Shown here piece after piece: positions 9,634 to 21,505 of a DNA stretch of 64,000 nucleotides (position 1 is the stretch's first letter; each line of letters starts with the position of its first letter). The DNA lies in assembly GCF_029919115.1 (NCBI RefSeq), contig NZ_CP123990.1, forward strand, positions 2,480,001 through 2,544,000, in the 5' to 3' direction. This stretch comes from Variovorax paradoxus. Its GTDB lineage: Bacteria > Pseudomonadota > Gammaproteobacteria > Burkholderiales > Burkholderiaceae_C. Both the position numbers and the translations under genes were made by a program. The notes beneath the pieces are model-generated. The model saw only the letters and a list, made by a program, of their open reading frames with translations. It ran no database searches and had not been told where the DNA came from.

Positions 9634-9650
9634 ATTTTAGGCTTTTCAAG
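9634..9650 (-). promoter_or_regulatory. candidate ftsH promoter region
   Basis: On the minus strand upstream of ftsH, CTTGAAA (9644-9650) resembles the -35 of heat-shock (sigma-32) promoters and TAAAAT (9634-9639) resembles a sigma-70 -10. A CGCAATT lies 14 bases after CTTGAAA where a sigma-32 -10 (CCCCAT-type) would be expected, with two mismatches. ftsH is a heat-shock gene in E. coli. The call is tentative. Confidence 0.3.
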
Positions 9651-9753
9651 CTACGAAAAGCGGGCATTTCCCTAATGCGGCCATAGCCTCGGAAGGGTTT
9701 GCACCCCTTCGACACCCCTTGGCAGCTTATTCAGGGGCGGGCACGTCAAGGTA

Positions 9754-10422
9754 TCAAAGCGTTTCCTGGGCCTTCAGCCCCATTCCCACCAAGAAGGTTT
9801 CGGACGACTTGTCGCGCGAAGCCTTCGGTTTGAAGGGCTTGACGGTGCGAAAGTTCGCCTTGAACAGCTTCACGAGTTCGTCGTAGCCGCTGCCGTGGAA
9901 AAGCTTGGCGACCAATGCCCCTTCAGGTTTCAGGTGATGCTGTGCAAAGTCGATGGCCAGCTCGATCAGGTGCGCCACACGAGCTGCGTCGGCCGAGTGG
10001 ATGCCCGAAAGGTTGGGGGCCATGTCGGAAACCACCAGGTCTGCCTTCCGGCCCGCCAGCACGCCCAGCACCTGCTCCAGCAGTTCTGGCTCACGAAAAT
10101 CGCCCTGCAGGAAGGTCACGCCCTCGATAGGCTCCATTGGCAGGATGTCCAGAGCGATGATGGTGCCGTTCAACCCCCCTGCAGCCGCGCCATCGGGCGA
10201 CATGCGCCGCCGAAGGTACTGGCTCCAGGCGCCGGGTGTGGAACCCAGGTCGACCACGAGCTGGCCCGGCTTGACCAGGCCCAGCGACTCGTCGATTTCC
10301 TTGAGCTTGTAGGCGGCACGTGCGCGATACCCCTCCCGCGTGGCCAGCTTCACGTACGGATCGTTGATGTGGTCGTGTAGCCACGCCTTGTTGACTTTTT
10401 TGCTCTTTGCCTTGGTGCTCAT
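9754..10422 (-). CDS. rlmE: 23S rRNA (uridine-2'-O-) methyltransferase RlmE
   Basis: This 222-residue SAM-dependent methyltransferase modifies U2552 in the A loop of 23S rRNA. The start [15 protein letters not shown] is preceded by GAGAGG 6 bases away. The catalytic K-D-K-E tetrad fits: Lys in AAYKLKEID, Asp in [12 protein letters not shown], Lys in [13 protein letters not shown], Glu in SSETFLVG. The SAM-binding [15 protein letters not shown] is near residue 60. The pairing of rlmE with ftsH downstream and a YhbY protein divergent upstream is the conserved proteobacterial neighbourhood. Confidence 0.95.
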   Translation of the reverse strand: MSTKAKSKKVNKAWLHDHINDPYVKLATREGYRARAAYKLKEIDESLGLVKPGQLVVDLGSTPGAWSQYLRRRMSPDGAAAGGLNGTIIALDILPMEPIEGVTFLQGDFREPELLEQVLGVLAGRKADLVVSDMAPNLSGIHSADAARVAHLIELAIDFAQHHLKPEGALVAKLFHGSGYDELVKLFKANFRTVKPFKPKASRDKSSETFLVGMGLKAQETL

Positions 10423-10512
10423 GGGTGGCCTCTCGTGCTTCGCGCTGCGGTATTCGCCCTGGAAGCGGCCTGGCGGGTCGAGAGGTTGCTTTCTACCCTC
10501 GATAATACGGGG

Positions 10513-10992
10513 ATGCCCGCCATTCAACTTACCCCTGCCGAGCGCAAGGTGCACCGCGCCGACGCTCACCACCTGGATCCGATCGTCATGGTCGGTGGAG
10601 ACGGGCTGACCCCTGCCGTTAAAAAAGAAGCCGACGCGGCGCTCAAGGCCCACGGCCTGATCAAGATCCGCGTCTTCTCAGACGACCGCCTGGCGCGCGA
10701 CGCCATGCTGCAGGAACTGGCCGACGAACTCGGCGCTGCGCCTATCCAGCACATCGGCAAGCTGCTGGTGCTGTGGCGCCCCAAGCCCGAGAAGGAGCGC
10801 GTGGTCGACGAAGACCGCATGCCCGGCCCGCGCGACATCAAGGTGCTCAAGTACAGCAAGCGCGGCGGCCAGCGCCCCGAGATCAAGACGTTGCGGGTGC
10901 TGGGCAACCAGCGCCTCACCCCTGGCGGCACCATCAAGCGCGCCAAGGCCAAAAGGCCGCTCTCGGCCAAGAAACGCAACCAGGCAGACTGA
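10513..10992 (+). CDS. YhbY-family (CRM-domain) RNA-binding protein
   Basis: A 159-residue protein. The first about 95 residues form a CRS1/YhbY (CRM) RNA-binding domain: [18 protein letters not shown], then the GxxG-like [12 protein letters not shown] loop and a C-terminal strand ending GKLLVLWRP. The remaining lysine/arginine-rich tail is typical of the longer betaproteobacterial forms. YhbY associates with pre-50S ribosomal subunits, which fits its divergent placement from rlmE. The 90-base shared upstream region presumably holds both promoters. Confidence 0.88.
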   Translation: MPAIQLTPAERKVHRADAHHLDPIVMVGGDGLTPAVKKEADAALKAHGLIKIRVFSDDRLARDAMLQELADELGAAPIQHIGKLLVLWRPKPEKERVVDEDRMPGPRDIKVLKYSKRGGQRPEIKTLRVLGNQRLTPGGTIKRAKAKRPLSAKKRNQAD

Positions 10993-10994
10993 AC

Positions 10995-11753
10995 TTGGCG
11001 CCAGCGCAAGGCGCCCAGCGCCATATCCTCTGCATGAAGTGGGGCACGAAATACGGCCCCGAATACGTCAACCGCCTCTACGCGATGGTGCGCCGCAATC
11101 TGAGCGGCGACTTCAAGTTCGTGTGCCTGACGGACGACGGCACCGGCATTCGTCCCGAAGTGACCTGCCTGCCGATTCCTCCGCTCAACCTGCAGCTGGC
11201 GCCCGGCCAGCGCGACGGCGCGTGGAAAAAGCTCACCACCTTCGAAAAAGACCTGCACGGCCTGCGCGGCACCGCCCTCTTCCTCGATGTCGACGTGGTG
11301 ATCGTCGGCAGCCTCGATGCATTCTTCGAGCACCCGGGCGAGTTCCTGATCATTCATGACTACGCACGTCCCTGGCGTCGCCAGCGGATCACCGGCAATT
11401 CGTCGGTCTACCGCTTTGAACTGGGTGCCCATGCCGACGTGCTGGCGTACTTTCGCGACAACATGGACAAGGTACAGGCCGAGTACCGCAACGAACAGAC
11501 CTACCTGTCCGCCATGATGCACAAGCAGGGCAAGCTGGGCTATTGGCCGACCGCCTGGTGCCCGAGCTTCAAGTACCACGGCATTCCCGCCTGGCCGGCC
11601 AACTACTGGGAAGAGCCCTTCGTGCCCGAAGGCGCGCGCATCATGGTGTTCCACGGCGAATGCAATCCGCCCGACGCGCTGGCGGGCCGGCGCAACCGCG
11701 CTTTCCGCTACATCCGGCGGGCGAACTGGGTCGCGAAGTTCTGGAAAGAATGA
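10995..11753 (+). CDS. glycosyltransferase-like protein of unknown specificity (probable TTG start)
   Basis: A 252-residue soluble protein with a Rossmann-like N-terminal strand HILCMKWGTKYG, a DVDVVIVGSLDAFF segment near residue 98 that looks like the DxD metal/nucleotide-sugar site of GT-A glycosyltransferases, and a C-terminal basic stretch. The ATG at 11034 would cut into the first conserved strand, so I prefer TTG 10995, which has an AGG 10 bases upstream; this is a judgement call. The gene starts 2 bases after the YhbY stop, implying co-transcription. The acceptor and sugar are unknown. It may belong to a family annotated only as hypothetical. Confidence 0.65.
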   Translation: MAPAQGAQRHILCMKWGTKYGPEYVNRLYAMVRRNLSGDFKFVCLTDDGTGIRPEVTCLPIPPLNLQLAPGQRDGAWKKLTTFEKDLHGLRGTALFLDVDVVIVGSLDAFFEHPGEFLIIHDYARPWRRQRITGNSSVYRFELGAHADVLAYFRDNMDKVQAEYRNEQTYLSAMMHKQGKLGYWPTAWCPSFKYHGIPAWPANYWEEPFVPEGARIMVFHGECNPPDALAGRRNRAFRYIRRANWVAKFWKE

Positions 11754-11800
11754 GCTGAGCGGACAAGGGCGCCGAGCGGCAGCGCCCCCGCCGCCGGTCC

Positions 11801-12226
11801 TCAGCTTGCCGCGGGCGCTTTGGCAGCGCCCATGCGCCACAGCAGCGCACCGGCGCACAGCCACTGAACCAGGTACATGCCGCTTCCCACGGCATGCCAG
11901 AGTTTCAGGTTGTCGCGCGCAAGAATCCGGGGCGCCACGGCATATTGCTGGAGCAGCGCCAGCAGCAAAGCACCCAGTATCAGGAAGATGGCGGTCATCG
12001 ACGCGTTGTCGATGCGGTCGTCCATCTTCGTCCTGAAGTGAACCAGCAGCAGCAGGCCGCAGCCAATGGCGATCCAGCTCTGCGCTTCGAACAGCTGACC
12101 TGCAAAATTGCCCGCCACGGCGGGGTTGCCGAGCCGCGCGAAAAGCATCGGCACGACCAGAAAGCCGATCGTCGTGAGGCTGCCCCACCAGAAGGCGGCG
12201 AGCAACAGCGCGAGGCGGTCTTTCAT
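11801..12226 (-). CDS. DUF4149 (TMEM205-like) membrane protein
   Basis: A 141-residue inner-membrane protein with about four hydrophobic segments: residues 5-27, 48-64, 76-95 and 115-133. The N-terminal WWGSLTTIGFLVVPMLFARL pattern and a central loop with charged residues match DUF4149. Its function is unknown. It lies 18 bases downstream of greA and is the last gene of the car-greA transcription unit. Confidence 0.8.
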   Translation of the reverse strand: MKDRLALLLAAFWWGSLTTIGFLVVPMLFARLGNPAVAGNFAGQLFEAQSWIAIGCGLLLLVHFRTKMDDRIDNASMTAIFLILGALLLALLQQYAVAPRILARDNLKLWHAVGSGMYLVQWLCAGALLWRMGAAKAPAAS

Positions 12227-12244
12227 CGGGCGTGAATCAGGTGG

Positions 12245-12721
12245 TCAGATATAGCGAACCGCCACGATCTCGTAGCGCTTGAGGCCGCCCGGGGCCTGCA
12301 CCTCGGCGACGTCGCCTTCTTCCTTGCCGATGAGCGCACGCGCAATCGGGCTGGAGATATTGATGAGTCCGAGCTTCAGGTCGGCTTCGTCTTCACCGAC
12401 GATCTGGTACTTGACCGCTTCGCCGGTTTCTTCTTCCTCGAGTTCCACCGTGGAGCCGAACACCACCTTGCCGCCGGCATCGAGTTCGGCCGGATCGATG
12501 ATCTGCGCCGCCGACAGCTTGCCTTCGACTTCCTGGATACGGCCTTCGATGAAGCCCTGGCGGTCCTTGGCGACTTCGTACTCGGCGTTTTCGCTCAGGT
12601 CGCCCTGCGCGCGGGCCTCGGAAATTGCGTTGATGACCCAGGGGCGGTCCACGGTCTTGAGCTGATGCAGCTCGGCGCGCAGCTTTTCGGCACCGCGCTT
12701 GGTAATTGGGATGGTGGCCAT
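12245..12721 (-). CDS. greA: transcription elongation factor GreA
   Basis: This 158-residue factor has the usual length and rescues backtracked RNA polymerase by stimulating transcript cleavage. The N-terminal coiled coil carries the acidic tip ([13 protein letters not shown], residues about 42-54) that reaches into the secondary channel. The C-terminal FKBP-like domain contains [18 protein letters not shown] lies 8 bases before the ATG. It follows the Kdo-hydroxylase-type gene in the operon and has a hairpin in its leader. Confidence 0.97.
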   Translation of the reverse strand: MATIPITKRGAEKLRAELHQLKTVDRPWVINAISEARAQGDLSENAEYEVAKDRQGFIEGRIQEVEGKLSAAQIIDPAELDAGGKVVFGSTVELEEEETGEAVKYQIVGEDEADLKLGLINISSPIARALIGKEEGDVAEVQAPGGLKRYEIVAVRYI

Positions 12722-12743
12722 GTTTGGTTCTCCATAAAGCGAA

Positions 12744-12769
12744 ACCGCCGAACGCTGCCGTTCGGCGGT
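12744..12769 (-). terminator. hairpin in the greA leader
   Basis: A perfect 11-bp stem (12744-12754 with 12759-12769, 4-base loop) lies between the upstream gene's stop (12786) and the greA start. On the minus strand it is followed by GGTTTCGCTTT, a weak U tract, so it could be a leaky terminator, an attenuator or an mRNA-stability hairpin. Confidence 0.5.
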
Positions 12770-12785
12770 CGATTGGGGGAAGGGA

Positions 12786-13655
12786 TCAGACGAGTGTGCG
12801 TCCGGTCAGCCGGCTCAGGATGGCGAGCGGGCTCGAATCGGGATTGTATTGCTTAGCTGCGGGCAGATGAAGGGTCTGCTCGAGCATGTACTGGCCCGCC
12901 ATGACGGCATGCGAGGTCTGGTCGGAAAAGCACACCCACACCGAGCCCGGCGGAAATTCGGCCTTCTCCTGCGGCGAATTTTCCTGGTAGGCCATGTCCG
13001 ACTTCATGCCGTCGTGCAGTTGCAGCATCAGGTGGTCGTATTCGCTGCGGAAAGACTTGGTCACGTGCAACGCCTGCAGCAGCTTGGCCTGCCAGCGCAC
13101 ATAGGGCTTGGCGCGCGGCAAAAAACGCTTGGCGATGTCCTCGAAAGGTTCGCCCACGCGCCACACGCGCGGCGCGCCTTCGGGGTTCACGTTGGTGAAC
13201 ACCCGAAGAATGCGCTCGCCATAGTTGGGCCGCGAAGGAAACGCATCCACATGCAGGCGGCGGTCGTCGGCGCGCCACGACTGCACGCGCGTCTCGACCT
13301 GCGCCGGGCGGTAGCTGGTTGGCGCGAGCCGCAGGGCCTGCGTGTAGTGCGGCAGCAGGCCGTGGATGAGCTGCTGTGCCTGCGCGCGGAACCGCCCCAC
13401 CATTGCCGCTGCCTTGCGCTGCACCTCCTCGTCGCCGGCGGCGCCCTTGAGCTTGCCGCTGGCGTCGAGGCTGATGTTGCGCACGTCCGGCGACAGCAGG
13501 CTCGGCGTGAGCAGGCTACGCTCTTCGGCCAGCAGCTCGAAGCCCAGGCGCGGAAAGTACAGCACCTTGCCCGCTTCCAGTTCGGCGATCCACGCCTCGT
13601 TGGGCGTGGCCGCATTCCAGTCTGCGAGGCCGAGTTCGACGAGCTGCGTTTCCAT
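12786..13655 (-). CDS. Kdo hydroxylase family protein
   Basis: A 289-residue protein that matches, by its overall pattern, the Fe(II)/2-oxoglutarate-dependent Kdo 3-hydroxylase (KdoO) family, which hydroxylates Kdo in the lipopolysaccharide inner core. Candidate iron ligands are visible in the double-stranded beta-helix region: [12 protein letters not shown] (His-x-Asp near residue 145) and a later His in [12 protein letters not shown] near residue 245. The ATG at 13655 is 8 bases after the carB stop; a GTG two codons earlier is possible. Its location between carB and greA is unrelated to LPS. The window does contain lipid A genes. Confidence 0.75.
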   Translation of the reverse strand: METQLVELGLADWNAATPNEAWIAELEAGKVLYFPRLGFELLAEERSLLTPSLLSPDVRNISLDASGKLKGAAGDEEVQRKAAAMVGRFRAQAQQLIHGLLPHYTQALRLAPTSYRPAQVETRVQSWRADDRRLHVDAFPSRPNYGERILRVFTNVNPEGAPRVWRVGEPFEDIAKRFLPRAKPYVRWQAKLLQALHVTKSFRSEYDHLMLQLHDGMKSDMAYQENSPQEKAEFPPGSVWVCFSDQTSHAVMAGQYMLEQTLHLPAAKQYNPDSSPLAILSRLTGRTLV

Positions 13656-13663
13656 GGCCACGC

Positions 13664-16912
<3,249 letters not shown>

Positions 16913-16913
16913 C

Positions 16914-17471
16914 TTATTTATCCTTGGTGAAACCGATGCCGCGGCCGCTGTAGGCGCCCGGCTTCGGCTCATCCATCAGTTGATGGATCGCGTTGAATAC
17001 ATCGCGAAAGTTCTGGTCGTATCGCTGTTCCAGCGCGTTCAGCTTGCGCTTGAGATCGGCGTGCTCCGACAGCATGCTGCGCAGCTTGACAAAGGTACGC
17101 ATGATCTCGATGTTGACGGCCACGGCGCGTTCGCTGCGCAGCACGCTCGACAACATGGCCACGCCCTGTTCGGTGAATGCCACGCTGCGGTAGCGTGCGC
17201 CGCCGGAACCCGGCTTCTCGGGTTTTGAGATCACAAGTTGTGATCTCAAATTCTCGAGGTCCTGGTTCTCCAGGGTAAAGGCAAAGTCCGCGGGAAAGCG
17301 ATCGAGGTTGCGGCGCATGGCCTGCAACAACACCCGGGCCTCGACGCCATAGAGCGCGGCAAGGTCCTGCGCCAGCATGACCTTCAGGCCGCGCAGCACA
17401 TAGATCTTGCCCTCGGCATCGCGCAAGGCGGCGATGACCGAGACGTCGAGCACCGCGGGTGCATCAGCCAC
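16914..17471 (-). CDS. ORF6N-domain DNA-binding protein inserted between carA and carB
   Basis: A 185-residue protein starting at GTG 17471 (GGAG 7 bases upstream), which overlaps the last codons of carA by 8 bases. Residues about 14-108 match the ORF6N domain of phage antirepressor-type proteins: [20 protein letters not shown], a long basic helix with [17 protein letters not shown], and the hallmark [19 protein letters not shown]. Residues 128-165 look like a coiled coil. The stop is one base before carB and its last codons carry carB's ribosome site. ORF6N proteins are usually phage-borne or solitary, and I know no role for one in carbamoyl phosphate synthesis. Regulation of the operon is speculation. 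Confidence 0.85.
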   Translation of the reverse strand: MADAPAVLDVSVIAALRDAEGKIYVLRGLKVMLAQDLAALYGVEARVLLQAMRRNLDRFPADFAFTLENQDLENLRSQLVISKPEKPGSGGARYRSVAFTEQGVAMLSSVLRSERAVAVNIEIMRTFVKLRSMLSEHADLKRKLNALEQRYDQNFRDVFNAIHQLMDEPKPGAYSGRGIGFTKDK

Positions 17472-18648
17472 GTGCCTGCTCCATGAGCGCGGTGAAGCGG
17501 TCGAACAGGTAGCCGATGTCGTGCGGGCCGGGCGAAGCTTCCGGGTGGCCCTGGAAGCAGAACGCCGGCTTGTCGGTGCGCGCAAGGCCCTGCAGCGTGT
17601 TGTCGAACAGGCTGATGTGGGTGGCGCGCAGGTTGGCCGGCAGCGACTTCTCATCGACCGCGAAGCCATGGTTCTGGCTCGTGATGCTCACGCGGCCGTT
17701 GTCCAGGTCTTTCACCGGATGGTTCGCGCCGTGGTGGCCAAACTTCATCTTGAAGGTCTTCGCACCCGAGGCCAGCGCCATGATCTGGTGCCCCAGGCAG
17801 ATGCCGAAGGTGGGAATGCCGGTTTCGATGAGTTCCCTCACCGCGCTGATCGCGTAGTCGCAGGGTTCCGGGTCGCCCGGGCCGTTGGCCAGGAAGATGC
17901 CGTCGGGTTTGAGCTTGAGCACGTCGGCAGCGGGCGTTTGGGCCGGCACCACGGTAATGCGTGCGCCGCGCTGCGCGATCATGCGCAGGATGTTCTTCTT
18001 GACGCCGTAGTCGAACGCCACCACGTGGAACTTGGGCGTGATCTGCACACCGTAGCCGGGCTTGCCGTTCGAGTTCACGAGCTTCCACTCGGTTTCGGTC
18101 CACTCGTAGGTCTGCTTCACCGAAACGACCTTGGCCAGGTCGAGCCCGGCCATGTTGGGCGCGCCCTTGGCGGCGGCAATGGCCTTGTCGATCAGCGCCT
18201 GCGTCACGGCTTCGCCCGTGGCCAGGCCCAGGATGCAGCCGTTCTGCGCGCCATGGGTGCGCAGGTGGCGAGTGAGCTTGCGGGTGTCGATGTTCGCAAT
18301 GGCCACCGTCTTGCCGGCCACGAGGTATTCGTTCAGCGTCGCGGTCTTGCGGAAATTGGATGCGACGAGCGGCAGGTCTTTGATGATCAGGCCAGCGGCA
18401 TGGATCTTGTCGGCTTCGATGTCTTCCCCGTTGACGCCGTAATTGCCGATGTGCGGATACGTGAGCGTCACGATCTGCTGGCAATAACTCGGGTCGGTGA
18501 GGATTTCCTGGTAACCGGTCATGGAGGTGTTGAACACCACTTCACCGGTCGTGGAGCCGGCGGCTCCGATCGAATTGCCTTGAAAGACCGTGCCGTCTGC
18601 GAGCGCCAGGATGGCGGGCGGGAAACTTCCCTTGAGAGACAAAAGCAC
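17464..18648 (-). CDS. carA: carbamoyl-phosphate synthase small subunit (glutamine amidotransferase)
   Basis: A 394-residue subunit that hydrolyses glutamine and channels ammonia to CarB. The N-terminal CPSase domain contains [16 protein letters not shown]. The C-terminal class I amidotransferase has nucleophile Cys284 in GICLGHQ and the His368/Glu370 pair in GHPEASPGP. Translation starts at GTG 18648, preceded by GGAG 7 bases away. It is first in the carA-ORF6N-carB-Kdo hydroxylase-greA-DUF4149 series. Confidence 0.97.
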   Translation of the reverse strand: MLLSLKGSFPPAILALADGTVFQGNSIGAAGSTTGEVVFNTSMTGYQEILTDPSYCQQIVTLTYPHIGNYGVNGEDIEADKIHAAGLIIKDLPLVASNFRKTATLNEYLVAGKTVAIANIDTRKLTRHLRTHGAQNGCILGLATGEAVTQALIDKAIAAAKGAPNMAGLDLAKVVSVKQTYEWTETEWKLVNSNGKPGYGVQITPKFHVVAFDYGVKKNILRMIAQRGARITVVPAQTPAADVLKLKPDGIFLANGPGDPEPCDYAISAVRELIETGIPTFGICLGHQIMALASGAKTFKMKFGHHGANHPVKDLDNGRVSITSQNHGFAVDEKSLPANLRATHISLFDNTLQGLARTDKPAFCFQGHPEASPGPHDIGYLFDRFTALMEQARG

Positions 18649-18766
18649 TGGGTTCTCCGGATGGTTACGGTCGCCCGGAGCCCCAGGCGCGTTGCCTGCG
18701 GACTGCTGCTTAAGGGGAAGATGGCGTTGTAGGCGGCCGGGCGACGCTATTGCGAGTAAGCCCCCG

Positions 18767-18772
18767 ATTGTA
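18767..18772 (-). promoter_or_regulatory. candidate carA promoter (-10) with structured leader
   Basis: On the minus strand TACAAT (18767-18772) is a good -10, while no convincing -35 is seen. The predicted leader of about 110 bases can fold: GTCGCCCGG (18670-18678) pairs with CCGGGCGAC (18737-18745), enclosing a smaller CAGGC/GCCTG hairpin (18684-18698). No leader peptide is evident. Confidence 0.4.
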
Positions 18773-18846
18773 GCCCGGCGGCGTCACCCTCCTGACTTGA
18801 AAGGCCGGAAAACATGCGGCGCCGACGTCTTTATGGCGTCCGGGAA

Positions 18847-19641
18847 TCAGGAATTCGCCCGCGCAAGGCCGGCCGCGCCGCTCGCGTGCAGGCAGATGGC
18901 CGCCGCGGCGGCCACGTTCAGCGATTCCTCGCCGCCGGGCTGCGCAATGCGGATATGGTGCGTTGCGCGGGCCTCCAGCGCCGCTGAAACGCCCTGCCCC
19001 TCGTGCCCCATGAGCCAGGCGCAAGGATGCGGCAGCCTGGCTTTGTGCAGCCATTCGCCCCGGTGCGAACTGGTGGCCACCAGCGGCACCTTCAGTTGGT
19101 CGAGCGCATCGGCCTCCACGCCCTCGATCAACCGCAGGCCGAAATGGGCGCCCATGCCTGCCCGCAGCACCTTGGGCGCCCACAACGCGGCGGTGCCCTT
19201 GAGCGCGATCACCTGCTTGAACCCGAAGGCCGCCGCGCTGCGCAGTATGGAGCCGGCATTTCCGGCATCCTGAAGGCGATCGAGCACCACGCTGGGCGCG
19301 TCGGGCAGCAGCGCCGGCCGGTCGGGCAAGTCGAGCACGAAACCCATGGGCGCGGGCGACTCCAGTCCGCTGGCGCCGCGCAAGAGATCATCGCCGACCA
19401 CTACTGTTTTGATAGCAATATTCGTCCATTCGGCAGGACACTGCGGCCAGAACGATTCTGAAAATACAGCCAGGGCGGGCTTGATACCCCTGGCGAGGGC
19501 GGCGCGGCAGAGGTGGTCGCCCTCCAGCCACACGCGGCCGAGCTTGCGGTAGGCGCCGGGGTCCTGTGCCAGCTTGCGCAGGTCCTTGAGCAGCGGGTTG
19601 TCGCGCGAGCTGATGTGGCTCGCGCCGGCGGGAGTGGTCAT
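18847..19641 (-). CDS. TrmH/SpoU-family RNA 2'-O-methyltransferase
   Basis: A 264-residue SPOUT methyltransferase. A small N-terminal substrate-binding domain (ISSRDNPLLKDLRKLAQDP) precedes the knotted C-terminal SAM domain. Its three motifs are visible: LDRLQDAGNAGSILRSAAAFG near residue 120, LMGHEGQGVS near residue 212, and the closing PGGEESLNVAAAAAICL near residue 235. The exact rRNA or tRNA target is not predictable. It is the last gene of the rpsB-lpx-rnhB series, 12 bases after rnhB. An AT-rich tract inside it (19401-19416) is treated in the findings. Confidence 0.9.
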   Translation of the reverse strand: MTTPAGASHISSRDNPLLKDLRKLAQDPGAYRKLGRVWLEGDHLCRAALARGIKPALAVFSESFWPQCPAEWTNIAIKTVVVGDDLLRGASGLESPAPMGFVLDLPDRPALLPDAPSVVLDRLQDAGNAGSILRSAAAFGFKQVIALKGTAALWAPKVLRAGMGAHFGLRLIEGVEADALDQLKVPLVATSSHRGEWLHKARLPHPCAWLMGHEGQGVSAALEARATHHIRIAQPGGEESLNVAAAAAICLHASGAAGLARANS

Positions 19642-19653
19642 GCGGCAGGCGTC

Positions 19654-20373
19654 TCAGGGCGCGGCACGCAAATCGAGACGTGCAATCTCGACCGTGGCGG
19701 AGTCCATCGAGATCGCCATGGACGCGTCGTCGGGTACGGCAGCTCCGCCGGCCGTGCGCGCCAACGCGGCAGCCACCGGGCTGAACGACCGGCGATGGTG
19801 GACGCAGGCGCCATGGCGCAGCAGCGCCTCCAGATGCTCCGGCGTGCCGTAGCCCTTGTGGCCGGCAAAGCCGTAGTGGGGAAATTCGACGTGCAGTTGC
19901 TCGCACAGCCGGTCGCGGTGGACCTTCGCAAGGATGGACGCAGCGGAAATCGCCTTGACTCGCGCATCGCCCTTCACGATGGCCTCGGCCAGCACGTCAA
20001 GGGTCGGAAGGCGATTGCCGTCGACCAGCACCTTTGCGGGCTTCAGGCGCAGCCCCTCCACTGCGCGGCGCATGGCCAGCATCGTGGCCTGCAGGATGTT
20101 GTGGGTGTCGATTTCTTCGACACTCGCCTGCGCCACCGAGCAGCACAGCGCCTTGGCAAGAATCTGGTCGTGCAGGCGCTCGCGCTGCAGGGCCGTGAGG
20201 GTCTTGGAATCGGCCAGGCCGCGAATCGGCCGCTGGTCGTCCAGGATGACGGCCGCAGCCACCACCGGGCCGGCCAGCGGCCCGCGGCCCGCTTCGTCGA
20301 CGCCCGCAACCAGGCCCGGCGCGTCCCACACCAGGGCCGCCTGCTCAGCTTTCAAGAACTTTCTGGATCGCAT
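19654..20373 (-). CDS. rnhB: ribonuclease HII
   Basis: A 239-residue enzyme that cleaves RNA in RNA-DNA hybrids and single ribonucleotides in DNA. The type 2 RNase H signature [19 protein letters not shown] sits near residues 24-42 (Asp26, Glu27 catalytic). Further acidic residues lie in VDGNRLP, and [20 protein letters not shown] is near residue 150. The ATG at 20373 overlaps the end of lpxB by 29 bases, which implies coupling; a TTG inside the overlap is an alternative. Neighbours lpxB and trmH match the common lpxB-rnhB order. Confidence 0.93.
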   Translation of the reverse strand: MRSRKFLKAEQAALVWDAPGLVAGVDEAGRGPLAGPVVAAAVILDDQRPIRGLADSKTLTALQRERLHDQILAKALCCSVAQASVEEIDTHNILQATMLAMRRAVEGLRLKPAKVLVDGNRLPTLDVLAEAIVKGDARVKAISAASILAKVHRDRLCEQLHVEFPHYGFAGHKGYGTPEHLEALLRHGACVHHRRSFSPVAAALARTAGGAAVPDDASMAISMDSATVEIARLDLRAAP

Positions 20374-21493
20374 CGGCGCAAAGTGTCGGCGTATCGCGCT
20401 GCAGTTGCACGTGCAGCTCTGAAAATTTTTGTTGCAGCGCCCGGGTCTTTTCGGGCGCATCGAGCCACTCCAGCGTGGCATGGGCCAGCGCCTCGGGCGT
20501 GGCTGCCTCCTGCAACAGTTCAGGCACGACGAACTCGCGCGCCAGGATGTTGGGCAACCCGACCCAGGGCTGGAGCTGCTTGCGCTGCATCAGGCGCCAT
20601 GACAGCGAGTTCATGTTGTACGCAATGACCATCGGCCGCTTGAAAAGCGCCGCCTCGAGCGTAGCCGTGCCGCTGGCAATGAGCGTCACGTCGCAGGCGG
20701 CCAACGCGGCATGCGACTGGCCGTCGAGCAGCTTCACCCGGCCCGCCGCGCCACTGGCCTGCAACAAGGCCTCGACCTCTACGCGGAGCCCCGGAAGGAT
20801 GGGGGCGACAAACTGCAATGCCGGCCTTGCCTTGAGCATTTGCGCCGCGGCGGCGAAGAATCGCGCAGCCAGATAGCGCACTTCCGAACGGCGGCTGCCT
20901 GGCAGCAAGGCGACCACCTCCGCATCGGGCGCCAGGCCCAATGCTGCACGCGCCGCGCTGCGGTCGGGCGCCATGGGAATCACGTTGGCCAGCGGGTGGC
21001 CGACATAGCTGCCCTGCACGCCGTTTTCAGCCAGCAGCGCAGGTTCGAACGGGAAGATGCACAGCACGTGGTCGGCCGCGGCCCGGATTTTTTCGATACG
21101 CTCGGCGCGCCAAGCCCAGATCGAGGGACAGACGAAGTGCACCGTCTTCATGCCTCGGCTGCGGAGGCCCGCCTCCAGATCGAGGTTGAAATCGGGGGCG
21201 TCGACGCCGATGAAGAGTTCGGGCCATTCGCGCAACAGCCGCGCCTTCAGCTGGCGGCGAATGCCGGCAATCTCGGCATAGTGGCGCAGCACTTCGATAT
21301 AGCCGCGCACCGCGAGTTTTTCTTGCGGCCACCAGCTCTGCAAGCCATGCGCGAGCATTCGGGGACCGCCGATGCCGACAGTCTGGAGCGAAGGCCAGCG
21401 CGCCTGCAAGCCGTCAAGAAGCAGGCCCGCAAGCAGATCGCCGGAAGCTTCTCCCGCGACCAGCGCGAACCGTCGCTGTTCGTCCTTGCCCAT
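20345..21493 (-). CDS. lpxB: lipid-A-disaccharide synthase
   Basis: A 382-residue GT19 glycosyltransferase that joins UDP-2,3-diacylglucosamine and lipid X at the inner-membrane surface. It carries the N-terminal [18 protein letters not shown], the central [14 protein letters not shown] (W-A-W motif near residue 135) and the [13 protein letters not shown]-binding loop near residue 195. [11 protein letters not shown] is near residue 280. It follows lpxA by 12 bases. Confidence 0.96.
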   Translation of the reverse strand: MGKDEQRRFALVAGEASGDLLAGLLLDGLQARWPSLQTVGIGGPRMLAHGLQSWWPQEKLAVRGYIEVLRHYAEIAGIRRQLKARLLREWPELFIGVDAPDFNLDLEAGLRSRGMKTVHFVCPSIWAWRAERIEKIRAAADHVLCIFPFEPALLAENGVQGSYVGHPLANVIPMAPDRSAARAALGLAPDAEVVALLPGSRRSEVRYLAARFFAAAAQMLKARPALQFVAPILPGLRVEVEALLQASGAAGRVKLLDGQSHAALAACDVTLIASGTATLEAALFKRPMVIAYNMNSLSWRLMQRKQLQPWVGLPNILAREFVVPELLQEAATPEALAHATLEWLDAPEKTRALQQKFSELHVQLQRDTPTLCADAIQKVLES

Positions 21494-21505
21494 GCGACTG
21501 TTACT

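Noticed and set aside
7827-9686. A 619-codon open frame on the plus strand opposite ftsH
   Set aside because: Antisense shadow of ftsH, whose motifs are unambiguous on the minus strand.
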